Shown here: piece by piece, positions 45,451 through 55,875 of the stretch
Layout of the letters: the number at the start of each line of letters is the position of its first letter
Numbering within the stretch: position 1 is the stretch's first letter
Source of the DNA: Rhexocercosporidium sp. MPI-PUGE-AT-0058
Taxonomy: Eukaryota > Ascomycota > Leotiomycetes > Helotiales
Assembly: GCA_020746875.1 (NCBI GenBank)
Contig: JAGTJL010000005.1
Location: forward strand, 434,001-498,000
Direction: 5' to 3'
DNA length: 64,000 nucleotides
Notes under the pieces: model-generated
The model's input: only the letters and a program-made list of their open reading frames with translations
What the model was told of the DNA's origin: nothing
The model's database searches: none
Translations under genes and position numbers: made by a program

Positions 45451-47486
45451 TTTGGAGATTTTTGGCGTCTGCTTCTTTATAGTGTACGGTACCTGGGGGT
45501 GTTGACGATCGCGAGCCGCCGTATAAGTGGAGATAGATGTGCTTTTGTCGTCACTGCAAAGGATGCCAAGCAGGATCTCAGATAGACTAATACGGTATTG
45601 TATTTCGGCTGGGGATGATTGTTGGTCGCTGGCACAGCCTTGTCGTGGTACTCGAATGTTACGTCAAATGACGCAGGGTGATGATCAGTTCCTCTCAGGC
45701 AGCGAGTTAGTAGGGCTGAGGACCACGAGGTTCCACTGTATCGGAGGAATGATCTCCGGATCCGCGAGATTTTATTTTAGAATTGTTTCACGAGAATACT
45801 CGAAGAAGGTTCTTTAGGGGCTTGGTAGAGGCTTGGTTGACAGCGAGGAGTCTGATTTGGGATGTCAATTGTCGAGATGGGGAAGTGGATCTACCCCGCT
45901 CCTGTCACTCGGCAAGGTGGCGAGGATTACGTAATAAGTAAACAACAGTGTTGTGTGCTCCAAAGTTCGAAGGGATTGCATTCCTCGACATCAGCTTCAC
46001 CATTTATTGGAAGCAACGATGTAAATGATCTAGGCACCAAATCGAGCTTACTTTGCTAACAGAAAGCCTCATGGAAAGTTGAGACATAATACACGATTGC
46101 GCCATGAATTTCTCGCCAGAAAGTTTCTCTTGAGCACGAAGTTCGGGGAACTAGGGCTCTGGGTTAGCACTGTCACTTTGGAATCGCCATAGCTTATTAC
46201 TTATTCCGTTATATAGACGCAAATCTTGACCTGTGAACCCATGTCTGCGAAATCTTGTTTTTAGCTTTGAGAATATTCAATCCCCAATTAGATGTCGAAA
46301 ATCGTTTCTTGATGTTGACGACCTCAACAGTATGAAGTACAATATCCATTGTAAGACTTGTTATTTCACTACCTACTTTCTCTTATCACGGCGATTTCAA
46401 CATAGCCTGGTCCATAATGCTTTCAGTCTGTGCTCATCGCTGCTCTCACGATAGACATAATAAAGTGAAATGAGCGTTACGACTGCACCGATGAAACTTG
46501 TTAGAATCGGTGCCATTGTTTCGCCTGTTAAGGATTCGAACTAAGTCCTTTCTGGCATGTGAGTAGCGTTTGACCAGAGAGACGACGGCTCGAGTTCGAG
46601 GTCCAATGGATTGGTTGTTGGCTTCGTGTCGCTGAGAGGTTGTGAGTGATGTTTGTGGTTGGTTTCTCGCCTAGCCTGTCTTCACTCTGGCTATTGAAGT
46701 GTTAACTGTCGCTCCCATTTTCAAATCGAGGGCTTCGCCTGTGGTTCGATACTTTCAAGGTCCACTACAACTTGTTTGTCATCTGTACTCTGGAGGAGTG
46801 AAGCTTGAAGAAGTTCCAGGTCCTTTTTGTATGGCATGATTTGCCAATGTGGACTTCCTAGAGGTTCCGGGTTGTAGTAAATGGAGGTAGAGTTGACTGC
46901 ATCAAAGTTTCTGGTACTCCGATTTATTTCTTTTGCGTTTGGTGTGTTATATATAAATGGAGAGATAAAGTGAGGTCAAAACAAGCAGATCTTCATTGGT
47001 CCAAAGACACGAGACATTCAGACACAATGACGACTTAGTTCCTCGAGAATCTTCGAAACGAGTCGATCAAGGCGAGAAAACCACAAATCTCCAAGTGGTC
47101 ACTAATCGAGGTCGGCCGATGTGACTTTTTTGCGTTCGTGGAAGAAATTTCCTCAAATGTGTTCACAAATTATACTCGGCCATTGAAGATGCACACGACC
47201 TAGCTCTCTGGGCTGCCACGAGACTTCCTTTATTCTGTTTCCTTTCCACAATCAACCCGATTACTCTAATTCTATTTTTCTCAGCCCATCAGGCACAGCT
47301 GGAATCAAAATTAATCAGAAAAAGACTTTAAGTTCTTGACAAAGCCACAAACCTCGGGTCGCGATTTCTTTGTTACTTATCGATACAGTTATTCTACTGA
47401 CATCGCTTTCAGAATTGCAAACTCTCTCATTCCTGCTCGCAATCTCAAATGAATAACCAAAAATCACCCTCGTCACAACTTAAAAA
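45451..47486. other. Intergenic (2 kb), nothing supported
   Basis: Divergent upstream region of the 45450 and 47487 genes. A segment at about 46530-46605 has a TTCGAA-like box but cannot be folded into a tRNA. A few short frames, no features. Confidence 0.45.
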
Positions 47487-47837
47487 ATGTTAACCTTCAA
47501 TACCAGCAAACGGCGCTCAGCAAAATCAGTTGATCCAGAAGGCGACGAACTCCAAGGAAACTTGAATCAAGCACTGAAGGAGTACTACAAAGTAGTATAC
47601 GCAAACTTACCAGACGCTGCGGGGAACAGGACGGAGGCACAAAATGCCAGGATCGAAGCGGCAGCCTTGACGGTCGAGGAGCTTTCTGTACCAATCAATC
47701 AGTACTTTAGATCATCTAAGAATATGCAGAGATGTAGAGAAGTCGAATTGGGGAAGAGGAATTTGTTGTGGGGTATATTGATTGGCATCGTGGTGGCGAC
47801 TTTGTGGATCATATTTGCCAATGAGGCGATGAATTAG
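47487..47837 (+). CDS. Small tail-anchored membrane protein, unknown
   Basis: A single exon of 116 aa. A basic N-terminus (SKRRSAKS) and a helical, charged middle (about 25-85) are followed by one C-terminal transmembrane helix (LLWGILIGIVVATLWIIF, about 93-110) with a five-residue tail, the layout of a tail-anchored protein inserted post-translationally in the ER or mitochondrial outer membrane. No signal peptide. Upstream of the ATG is an A-rich leader. No homologous domain is recognised. It lies near two other membrane-related loci of this region (48132-48610 and 50830-51771). Confidence 0.6.
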   Translation: MLTFNTSKRRSAKSVDPEGDELQGNLNQALKEYYKVVYANLPDAAGNRTEAQNARIEAAALTVEELSVPINQYFRSSKNMQRCREVELGKRNLLWGILIGIVVATLWIIFANEAMN

Positions 47838-48131
47838 ACCTTTTCTTAACTTGCTTCTATGCTGTAGTGAAAAATAATTAGGAGGCAGAAGCTAAGGACT
47901 GGTCCTTTCGTGTGGCTGATTGCATCTTCTTCAGATATGATTTGTTGAGACAAAATACTTAGGACTCATAATTTTGATTGTAGAACTTGGATTTTACTTG
48001 CAGAAGCGGGATACTCTGGGCGCGGTAAAAATTCACTTTAGATCGCAAGATGTTGCTTCCCTCAAAAATTCAGGGAATACAAAACGACGTTCGGTAGTAA
48101 CTAGCGCACTATCCAAGAAATGTGTGATGAC

Positions 48132-48610
48132 TTATCTTTCCCAGCATTTCAGAAATATCAAATCCACCCACGGAGTTTTCGAAAAAGCAAGTCATTTCAT
48201 CCTTCCACATTCTAGGACGAGTCTCAATCCACCGCCGTGCAATTTCTCCCACACAGAATGAAGATGACTGTCACGCTGCACGTTCCGAAGCCGCGAAAAG
48301 AGGTGCTAAGGTGCGTCGTGGAAATGCAGCGGCGCACCTGTTGCAGCAATAACCTCGAATTGTCATCATCCTTAACGACGAGGACGATTTCGCAACCAGA
48401 CCTAATAACCCCATATCAGTTTATAGATAAAGTGACAAGAATACCACCAGAAGCGGACGTAAAAGACAAACCCGGACATGGATCGAAGCCGGATACAAAT
48501 TCGCACTGGAGAACACAGCCATCATCGCCGCAAATGTCGCGGGAATGGCGGTCTCATGCTTGCTAATTGGTCTCAGAAATAATATGAGAATCATACTAGA
48601 GTTAAATTGA
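48132..48610 (+). pseudogene. Broken gene for a small membrane protein
   Basis: One frame runs from about 48132 to the TGA at 48608-48610 and is interrupted by only two stops, TAA at 48350-48352 and TAA at 48428-48430. Between them it reads PRIVIILNDEDDFATRPNNPISVYR, and after the second WIEAGYKFALENTAIIAANVAGMAVSCLLIG, a membrane helix. Both stops could derive from CAA by a C to T transition. Alternatively, one of them falls inside an intron I did not find. No start codon was found in this frame at the 5' end, so the beginning is uncertain. It is not assigned to a family. Confidence 0.35.
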
Positions 48611-49267
48611 AGCTCAGAAAGCCATGCTTGATGCTCCATGTCCAGGGGTGCGCGATGTGAATGGATTCGTGGCGACGATGAAGCGTGCTGGTGCGGGGGT
48701 TCATCTGCTTCGATTAGCGTAGAAGCCGTTTGCTAGGATGGCAGGTGAGAATTTCCATGTGTTTGCACACCATTCCTCAATTGTGAATCTCACTATAATT
48801 CGAGCTTGAGCGGGCGAATCCTTCAACCGGCGTTCCCTACAGACAAAGAGAGCACTAAGATACTTCATTAATCCGGCAAAACTGATATCCGAAGAATCCT
48901 AACGTCTATCCTTATGTAGCAGAAAAACCTACGTGCCGGAAAAACTAATAGGCATTTTGTTTTGAAGCATAATTCCTAGCTTCCATATACCTTTAAGCCG
49001 TCTTCTATCAACCCAAGCCCGATTATCCTCCCGGTATCAATGCCCCTCGCAATCACTCTTTCATATTCCTTTATTACAAAAGATATTCCCATTCAGTATC
49101 CCACCCTCCCCATAGAAGACGGTTAGTAAAGAGTTTCCCATTCGTCCGATGTTCTTTAAACGTCCTATCGAGTATGTCAGGGCAATGAGCAAAATCAGAG
49201 GGGCAAATAGCTGACGGCAATTGGTCTTGGTCGTAGCTAATACTCCACCACTGGACTATAGCGTGTC
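48611..49267. other. Intergenic, nothing seen
   Basis: No frame, repeat or RNA gene with support. Confidence 0.45.
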
Positions 49268-49891
49268 TCACCGCTTGAGTTTTTTCAGACAGAGGCCACA
49301 GGCGATAGATCTGCATTCAGGGCATCTGAAGCGAAAAGGGTTTCTGTAGGCATTCTTCGAATACGAATGGTACTCGCAGCGAGAGCGACCTGGAACTTCA
49401 ATCCACCAAACTTTGTGACTACAGAGCGTAGCTCGTAAATAGGTACGACCTCGTGCTCCTAAAGCTCGATCAGTTTCTGCCTTTGCTGCCTCTGCTTTCT
49501 TCGCTGCCTCTGTTTTCTTCGCTGCCTCTGCTTTCCTCGCTGCCTTTGTTTTCTTTGCTGCCTTTGCTTTCTTCGCTGCCTCTGTTTTCTTCGCTGCCTC
49601 TGCTTTCTTCGCCGCCTTTGCTTTCTTTGCTGCCTCTGCTTTCTTTGCTGGTTCCTCGTGTTGTGTCCTGGTAATAGCCTGTCTGGCTGCATGCTCCCCT
49701 GCTATCTCTTTCTGCCTCAGAATCTTTTCTAGGACTGCATCGAATCTAGCTACTTCTTCCATTGCTTCTTGGGGTTGCACATGTGTAGATCGGAGGCTTG
49801 GGAGCGGAGGCTGCCAGTTCGCTTGCTGCGTAGTCGGTGGCCTCGAAGCATTGTCTGTAGGAGGATAGTATTGTAGATCGCTCTTGGGCAT
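49268..49891 (-). CDS. AAKK-repeat protein with a C-terminal Cys/His zinc-ribbon-like module
   Basis: A single exon of 207 aa. Residues 1-75 are Pro/Gln-rich then helical. Residues about 75-140 are a run of five-residue units AAKK(A/T)(E/K), encoded by 15-bp tandem repeats. The last 65 residues carry CSHKVWWIEVPG, CEYH, CPEC and CGLC, a Cys/His array that can bind one or two zinc ions. Similar 'C-x-H...WW...C.YC...CP.C...C..C' ends occur in fungal proteins of unknown function. The Lys/Ala helix could bind nucleic acid or form a long single alpha-helix; both are inference. The opposite strand gives a leucine-rich artefact. Repeat number is likely to vary between strains. Confidence 0.65.
   Translation of the reverse strand: MPKSDLQYYPPTDNASRPPTTQQANWQPPLPSLRSTHVQPQEAMEEVARFDAVLEKILRQKEIAGEHAARQAITRTQHEEPAKKAEAAKKAKAAKKAEAAKKTEAAKKAKAAKKTKAARKAEAAKKTEAAKKAEAAKAETDRALGARGRTYLRATLCSHKVWWIEVPGRSRCEYHSYSKNAYRNPFRFRCPECRSIACGLCLKKLKR
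49470..49650. repeat. 15-bp coding tandem repeat (AAKK units)
   Basis: Degenerate units of the form GCAGC(G/A)AAGAAA(G/A)C on the minus strand, about a dozen copies, inside the 49268-49891 gene. Confidence 0.85.
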
Positions 49892-50829
49892 CCTAGCACT
49901 ATCACTAAGAATGTCCTAGGAGACGTCACCCTACACAATGCGACTACGTCATTAGACCGTCAGAACAGAGAGCTTCCGCTACTTACCAGTTTTGTCTTTT
50001 CCGAAACGTTCGACTTCTACCTGAATAGTGTGATTGCGCTAGACAGCGATGTGAGAACTTGATCTGCTCATGGATTGCGGAGGTGTTTACAGAATGGGCA
50101 TCGCGGGAGCGACAGCGGGGTAGTTGCACTATCCCAAATTAGTGGCTGCTGGGATTAGAAGTTGACGTTTTATTTTTGGTTTCAAGTGGGCAAAAGCAAC
50201 TACAAAGATACCGAGAATCCGTAACCTGAGACTGGCTCTTCTAAATGGAATAATCCGAATCAAAATGTAATCTGGCTGACCCGTCCATAATAGCTTACCG
50301 TGGTGATCGGCGACAGTGATGGGAAGGGGATGAATGAATGGTGGCAAAGGCAGCCTTAGGCACGTTGCGCTGAAGTCGGGGATGGATACATGTGTTTGAT
50401 GATCACGGGAAGTAGTTCCAGCCAGCATGAGGCGCAGTTCCACATGCAAGTAGGAGAGTATTAAGCTGGATGTGGCGCACCAGCCATGACAGAATCTCCA
50501 GCCACGCCTAACTAAGGCTTCACAAATTTTACTGTAAATTACGGTGCAAATACTGTATTGACTCCAGATATGGCTCATTCTGATAGCACTGAACTAACCT
50601 TATGCATAATCTTCTCTTTTGTCTCAGATTTTATCCACATGCGGCCACTGGACAAGAATGGAAAAATTATAATACAGTAAACAAAGAAATGGAAGTAGAA
50701 AGAAAGCCCCTTTTGTCTAGAACGAACTCCTATTCTTAAACTACAATTGCAAAAATTCGTTTCCAAGAGTAATCTTACCGTCCAACTGCAAAAGCTTCAA
50801 CACAACCTATCTCTGTGTCAAATATTCAA
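49892..50829. other. Intergenic, divergent
   Basis: Upstream of the zinc-ribbon gene (minus) and the P-loop-like gene (plus). A 149-codon minus-strand frame at 50129-50578 starts with ATG but has no recognisable feature; I leave it uncalled. Confidence 0.4.
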
Positions 50830-51771
50830 ATGGCCGACCAACAGTTTGCTTTTAGAAGGGGGCCTATTCTGCACGATATCGATCATTTTGACGGGCCAGT
50901 GATCCTCCTCTTCGGGCTGAAAGGCACCAGAAAAGCAGCATTCGCCAGTAAGGTGACAGGGACACAGGGTATGCACGTAGAGGAAGTGAAGGAAACATGC
51001 GAGTTCATCGACCCTGTCCGTCCATCTGGAGAAAGGGTTGCGTTTGTTTTCATCCCCGCCTTCGACAACGGGGACAAGACGGAGCACGAAACCATGGCCG
51101 ACATCACTTCATGGATATCGAAACACCTCGGCAAGAGATTGAAGGTCACAGCCGCTATCTACTTCCACTCGATTGCGAAGGGGACTGATGATGGGAAGAC
51201 GACGAGGGATGTGAGGCTCTTCAACCAGATTGTGGGAACTTGCAGCACCGAGATCGTCAGGATCGCTTCTATGGACTGGTGTCAGGTCGAGCCAGCGGTT
51301 GGAGAGAAAAGAGAAGCTGAACAATCGCGACATGGCTGGAAGAAGGTTTGGATGCCTAATGTCAAGACGTATCGTCTTCGAAATGACGACAACTCTTGCA
51401 TCGATATGCTCCAAGAAGTCCTCAAGATCGAGCCGCGGTTCATCAAGGCCCAGACAGCCCTCCCTGGAGACTGCTTCGCGCCCTTACTCGGAAAGATCAG
51501 AATCGTCACACAGCCTTCGAGAGTTGATTACTGGCGGAAATTCCTCGGTTCTGGATATGTGTTCTTTTTTGTGCTGCTGCAGATTGCCATCACCTATCTA
51601 CACAGCGTTTCTCGGGCGGCGCGAACTCCTGGCGCGGGGACACTATTTTCAGATTCTGATGGTGGTAGTGGGATTCCAGATAGTTTCTTCAGAGCGGTTA
51701 CTGTGGTGAACTTCATTTATTTCATGGCTTTCGAGGCATATGCGGCATCGAAGCGTATGAAGTGGTTGTAG
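50830..51771 (+). CDS. Degenerate P-loop G-domain-like protein with two C-terminal membrane helices
   Basis: A single exon of 313 aa, starting at ATG 50830 (MADQQFAF). Residues 20-45 (PVILLFGLKGTRKAAFASKV) have the beta-strand/P-loop/helix order of small GTPases of the AIG1/septin-like kind. Where the family has G-x4-GK(S/T), this protein has G-x4-RKA, losing the second Gly and the Ser/Thr. Further down, AFVFIPAFDNGDKTE sits where a Walker B/switch II would be, and AAIYFHSIAKGTDDGKTTRDVRLFNQIVGT matches the strand-helix that follows in fungal G-domain proteins. Two membrane helices end the protein (about 237-258 and 285-303). Probably a pseudo-GTPase anchored to a membrane. No partner gene can be named. 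Confidence 0.7.
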   Translation: MADQQFAFRRGPILHDIDHFDGPVILLFGLKGTRKAAFASKVTGTQGMHVEEVKETCEFIDPVRPSGERVAFVFIPAFDNGDKTEHETMADITSWISKHLGKRLKVTAAIYFHSIAKGTDDGKTTRDVRLFNQIVGTCSTEIVRIASMDWCQVEPAVGEKREAEQSRHGWKKVWMPNVKTYRLRNDDNSCIDMLQEVLKIEPRFIKAQTALPGDCFAPLLGKIRIVTQPSRVDYWRKFLGSGYVFFFVLLQIAITYLHSVSRAARTPGAGTLFSDSDGGSGIPDSFFRAVTVVNFIYFMAFEAYAASKRMKWL

Positions 51772-52604
51772 GCTGCCTATCTATGGTGAAAGTGGAAAGA
51801 CATTTTGTTTGGATCGATTGCTAAGCGAGCATAATTTGAGGGTCTGTTCACTGACCAGCTGCATGCCGAGTAGTGCTCCTTATTCAAAAATTTTGTATTC
51901 CTTGCAGTAGTAAACCGAGAATGTGCAATCCAAATTTCGCTACCTCTCAAAGCCATCTTCTTTGATTGTACTCCTAGTTTCAATGTACCCCGCCCCCTGT
52001 CTTCCACATCCTCTCGCTAAGGTTAACGACGACCTGACACCTATGGCTATATATAAGAAGGTTTGATGAAACCAAACAGTTCTTTACTTTAATTAATTTC
52101 ATAGTATAATAAACGTCTTGGAATATTTTGCATTAGACCAGCAATACCCCGCTACGAATCCTCATAGTCAGGGTTTCATGTCTTCGCTTTTCAGCTTTTC
52201 TCACCTACCTCCGATTGTCTCAAAAACACACAAATACCTCTCCGCCAGCCATAAGGAATCGTACATCTACATTCGAAGAATACGATCCCAGTTCCATGAT
52301 TCGCTCATTCGAACCCGTCTACGCCAAATACAGCACTAAAATCCCAAAAGAATGCGTCTCGGAATGGTAACCATGACTCCCCACCGGCGATTGCCAGCTA
52401 TCTCCATTGCGGGCTTACGAATCTGATCCGGTGAGATTCAATTTATCCAGCATGCGAGATGCAGGGATCTACCAAAATAGACAGGGGGCTTGCATGCCAC
52501 ATTTGATATAAAAACTTGGGAAATACCCCACCAAAGATATCCTCCAAAACACAGACTCTCACGTCTCATTTTCCGGCCTCAAATATTTATCATTATTCCC
52601 AAAG
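51772..52604. other. Intergenic before the hydrolase gene
   Basis: Promoter and 3' flank only; short frames (52118-52339) unsupported. Confidence 0.45.
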
Positions 52605-53462
52605 ATGACATCAGACGTAAGCCACGGCACAGTTGAAAATGAGGAGTGTACCCTTAAATACTGGTACCAAGGCCGCGGCCCTCTCATAACCTTCATCCCA
52701 GGCGGCAACGGCCACGGCCGCCAATACGACCCCCTCATGGCCCTCCTCTCCCCAACCTACACGTGCGTGACGTTCGACCGTCGGCAGATGTCCTCCAGCC
52801 AAGTGAAAGCCAACAAGATCCTCAACCCCTACCAACAAGCGCGCGACGTGCTCGCCGTGATCAAAGCAATGGGACGCGAGAAATCCATCGTCTTCGGAAG
52901 CAGTCTAGGTGGTGTCCTGGGCTTCCAACTAGCATGCGATTACCCCGACGTGATCGACCATCTGATCTGCCACGAGGCACCTACCGTGCACCTCCTACCC
53001 GACCGAAAAGCCCTGACAGAAGACCTCTTCGAGACATATAACATCTTTAAAACGCAAGGGCTAGACGCTGTTAATGCTCATTGGGGGAAACACTTCGCCG
53101 TGATGAACGATCCGGACGCGCCACACTTCCCGCCGCCGGAGGAGAGCAATCCGGCGAATTTCTTTGAGAACGAGTTCCTAGTGGGGACGTTTTGGAATGT
53201 GGATTTTGAGAAGATCAAGGGGCAGGGGACGAGCGTGGGGGTTATGACGGGGGAGAAGAGTGGGGATGAGTTCTTTGCGAGGACGACTTATGAGCAGGAG
53301 AGGGTGCTGGGGTGTTTGAGGGAGATGGTTCCGGGGCATCATCAGGGGTTTCAAGCGGAGAGTGAGGTGTTCCTAGGGGCTTTCTTGGGGATGTTGGAGA
53401 GATTGGAGATGAGGAGGAGTCATCAAAAGATCGAGGGAAAGGAGAGAATACTAGAAGGTTGA
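52605..53462 (+). CDS. Alpha/beta-hydrolase
   Basis: A single exon of 285 aa. The oxyanion region is TFIPGGNGHGRQYDPL (about 26-41), the nucleophile elbow is VFGSSLGGVLGF (Ser at about 100), and the catalytic His is in MVPGHHQGFQ (about 245). The acid is probably an Asp/Glu before the last cap segment (around MTGEKSGDEF). This is the order of the alpha/beta-hydrolase fold, in the group of fungal proteins close to haloperoxidase-like and esterase enzymes. There is no signal peptide, so it is likely cytosolic. Substrate unknown. The gene is convergent with the third P450 gene (278 bp between stops), which could suggest, but does not prove, co-function. The first half uses C-rich codons, the second half is G-rich. 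Confidence 0.85.
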   Translation: MTSDVSHGTVENEECTLKYWYQGRGPLITFIPGGNGHGRQYDPLMALLSPTYTCVTFDRRQMSSSQVKANKILNPYQQARDVLAVIKAMGREKSIVFGSSLGGVLGFQLACDYPDVIDHLICHEAPTVHLLPDRKALTEDLFETYNIFKTQGLDAVNAHWGKHFAVMNDPDAPHFPPPEESNPANFFENEFLVGTFWNVDFEKIKGQGTSVGVMTGEKSGDEFFARTTYEQERVLGCLREMVPGHHQGFQAESEVFLGAFLGMLERLEMRRSHQKIEGKERILEG

Positions 53463-53740
53463 TCAGCAAAGGTATCGGAGACTGCTGGAGGTCACTGGTA
53501 TTGACTTGATAGAACAAGGCTTGGTAGTGAGCATCTTAGATATACCAAAGGGACTTCCTCAAGTCGTGTTAAATAATCAGTTTGAATTTCGGAAACAAAT
53601 TCTTCACGTATAATTTTTTTTTCACGTGCGATGTCTCATACCAGTAGGAGAGACACTTCATCATCAATATCTTCAAGTACCCTACGCCAGCTCACCTCAA
53701 AATAACCCCCATCGCTTACCTCCTCCGCTCCCACCTCACC

Positions 53741-55875
53741 TCACAGAACCCTAACCCTAATCCCCTCACCCTTCATCCTCCCCAGAAAATACTCCCTCTC
53801 CGGCACCACGCATTCCCTCCCCGTCTCCCAGAGCTCCATCTCGCATTTCCTAACCACATTCGCAAGCGTGATGTACAATTCCGCCCACGCTAGGTTCATG
53901 CCTAGACAGCTCCTACTGCCTTTGCCGAAAGATGCGAGGTAGGTTGTGAGTTTTTCGCCGTTTGGGCTTCCATTCATACCAGTTTGGCTTTTGGAATTTG
54001 GTGCTTCTGAGGTGGGAAAGGGTGAGGAGGAAGCGGTGGAGGAAGAAGATAAGAGCGGCGCCCTTGCCACATCCCCAGTCACCGAATCAGGCAGCCAGCG
54101 CGATGGGAGGAAGGCTTTTGGATTCGGAAATATGAGGGTGTTCTGGTGGAGGGTGTAGGTGGATGTTGACATTATCGTTCCGGGTGGGAGGGGGTAGGAT
54201 ACTCTTGTGGTGGGGTTGGTGTAGATCTGGGTTTGGGAGGGAGAAGTGCGTGGGAGGCGGGATATTGGGCCGTAGGAGAGGCGGAGGGCTGTGGGTGGGG
54301 GTGGGGGTCAGTTTGGTTTTGGACGAGCATGAGGGAGAGAGAGAAGAGAAAGGAAAGAAAAAATACTCATAAGCGAGGTAAACAAACAAACCCACAACTC
54401 AAGCGAACCCATCAAACAAGCGCAAAAACAAATAAACATGCACACATACCTTCACAAATAACCCCAGTCAGATACACACACCCCTCCAACCTCACTAACG
54501 TTGGCTCCTCCCCGTCCCCTAATTCCCCCCAAACCTCATCCATCTCCTTCCTCAATCTCCCATACACGTCCCTATCCTCCAGTATATAAAACATCGCGAC
54601 CGCCAGCGCGGTAGCCGTGGTTTCCAGCCCGGCTGTGACGATGATCTGCGCTTCATCGAAGAGGCGCAGATGTGATTTCTCATTTTCATTCTTACTTTTG
54701 GAGGCGGATGTGGCTTGTGGGGAGGAGAGCAATTCCGCGAAAATCGTCGTATGGGATACATCTTGATGGGAGTGTGAGGTGCGTGTTAGTTGGGCAGTGA
54801 TTTGTCTGGAGATGTCCTGTGAATTAGAAGTATTTCAGCTTGCCGCTCAGTATGATATAAAAGAAAAACCGTAGATGTGTTATGCAGAAGATAGAATGGG
54901 TTCGATGGGAAAATAAATCCACAAACATACATCCATAAACGCAAAAATAACCGCATTAACCGGCTCCAACCACAACACAAACCACCTCGGCAGGATCCTC
55001 ATCTGCAGTGGCAACAGAAAGGGAAAGTTAACCAAGAGGTGAAACTGTCTGAGGAACACGACTAGTACTGTGATGAGATCGCTCTCGAAGTCTGGTGAGG
55101 TGGCGCTGAGGTCGTAGTGTGAGGCGAAGGAGTACTCCATTACAGTGTCGGCGGTTAGGCAGGAGAATGCGTTGGTGAGGTTGAGGATTTTCGGCATTTC
55201 TGGAGAAGGAGAAGAAGAAGTTGTTTTGAATTCGGTATTAAAGCGCTCGCAAAGCGTCGAGACGCGGTCCTGGATCCACGGCGCAAAAGAGCGGATCTTG
55301 GAGGTCGAGAAGAAGGGGTTGAGCATGCTGCGTCGGAGGCGGTGGTAGTCGTGCTCGAGGGTTGAGAAGGCGCTGGTGCGTTGCCAGCAGGCGTTTGTGT
55401 AGATAGATGGGGTTTTATTGCGTTTGGAGGTGCTGGAGTAGATTGTTGAGTGGAAGGAGGGGTCGGAGATGTGGACTTCGTTGGGACCGATTCTGATAAT
55501 AGGTCCTGTTTAAGAGAGTTTAGCTCGTTTTCTCATTACTTGTTCACTATCGATAAGACTTCCATTTCGCTTTACAAGTGGGAGAGAACTTCCAGGGTGT
55601 AGATAATAAAGCTGGGGGGAAAGTCAAGATATAATCTTACCATATTCCTCATGCAATGTCTCAATCTTCAAAAAGAACTTCCCGCCCAAAACAACATTAT
55701 AATAGAACTCATACCACGATGTTATAGCCGCCAACTTCGGTCCCGGGACATGGGAGAGAGACGAGAAGAGAAGGCGGCATATCCCTAGGAGAATGCAGTA
55801 AGCCAGAAGGAGGCTGGTGAGGATTTGAAGAGCGGTGAGAGGGGGAGGGAGCTGTGAAGATAATTGTTGAGGCAT
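53741..55875 (-). CDS. Cytochrome P450, TRI4/CYP58-like, with Ser-rich insertion
   Basis: Four exons (minus): 55875-55641, 55505-54931, 54816-54450 and 54288-53741, 574 aa. An N-terminal anchor ([19 protein letters not shown]) and [26 protein letters not shown] are followed by [16 protein letters not shown], the style of the trichodiene-oxygenase-like (CYP58) group. The I-helix is [10 protein letters not shown], ExxR is EALR (rebuilt across intron 3), and the heme loop is [15 protein letters not shown]. Between the meander (SRWLPDSV) and the heme loop there is an insertion of about 30-35 residues rich in Ser, Thr and Pro ([17 protein letters not shown]), unusual for a P450. TRI4-like enzymes perform multistep oxidation of terpenoids; the substrate here is unknown, and no terpene cyclase lies in the window. 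Intron 3 is 161 nt and carries long C-runs. Confidence 0.87.

Noticed and set aside
46530..46605. tRNA-like segment with GGATTCGAACT
   Set aside because: The T-box-like sequence has no proper 5-bp stem with a 7-nt loop, and no acceptor or anticodon stem pairs on either strand.
49453..49674. Leucine-rich frame (LLSSLPLFSSLPLL repeats)
   Set aside because: It is the antisense reading of the AAKK repeat in the minus-strand gene, which has the better start and a Cys/His domain.
50530..50565. Palindromic TACAGT...ACTGTA patch resembling MITE ends
   Set aside because: Only a few bases match and no second end with a TA duplication was found nearby.
50129..50578. 149-codon minus-strand frame starting with ATG
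   Set aside because: No recognisable domain, signal or codon-use pattern; lies within a divergent promoter region.
26218..55875. Secondary-metabolite gene cluster (three P450s, SDR, aminotransferase, hydrolase)
   Set aside because: No PKS, NRPS, terpene cyclase or other backbone enzyme; genes are far apart and mixed with housekeeping genes.
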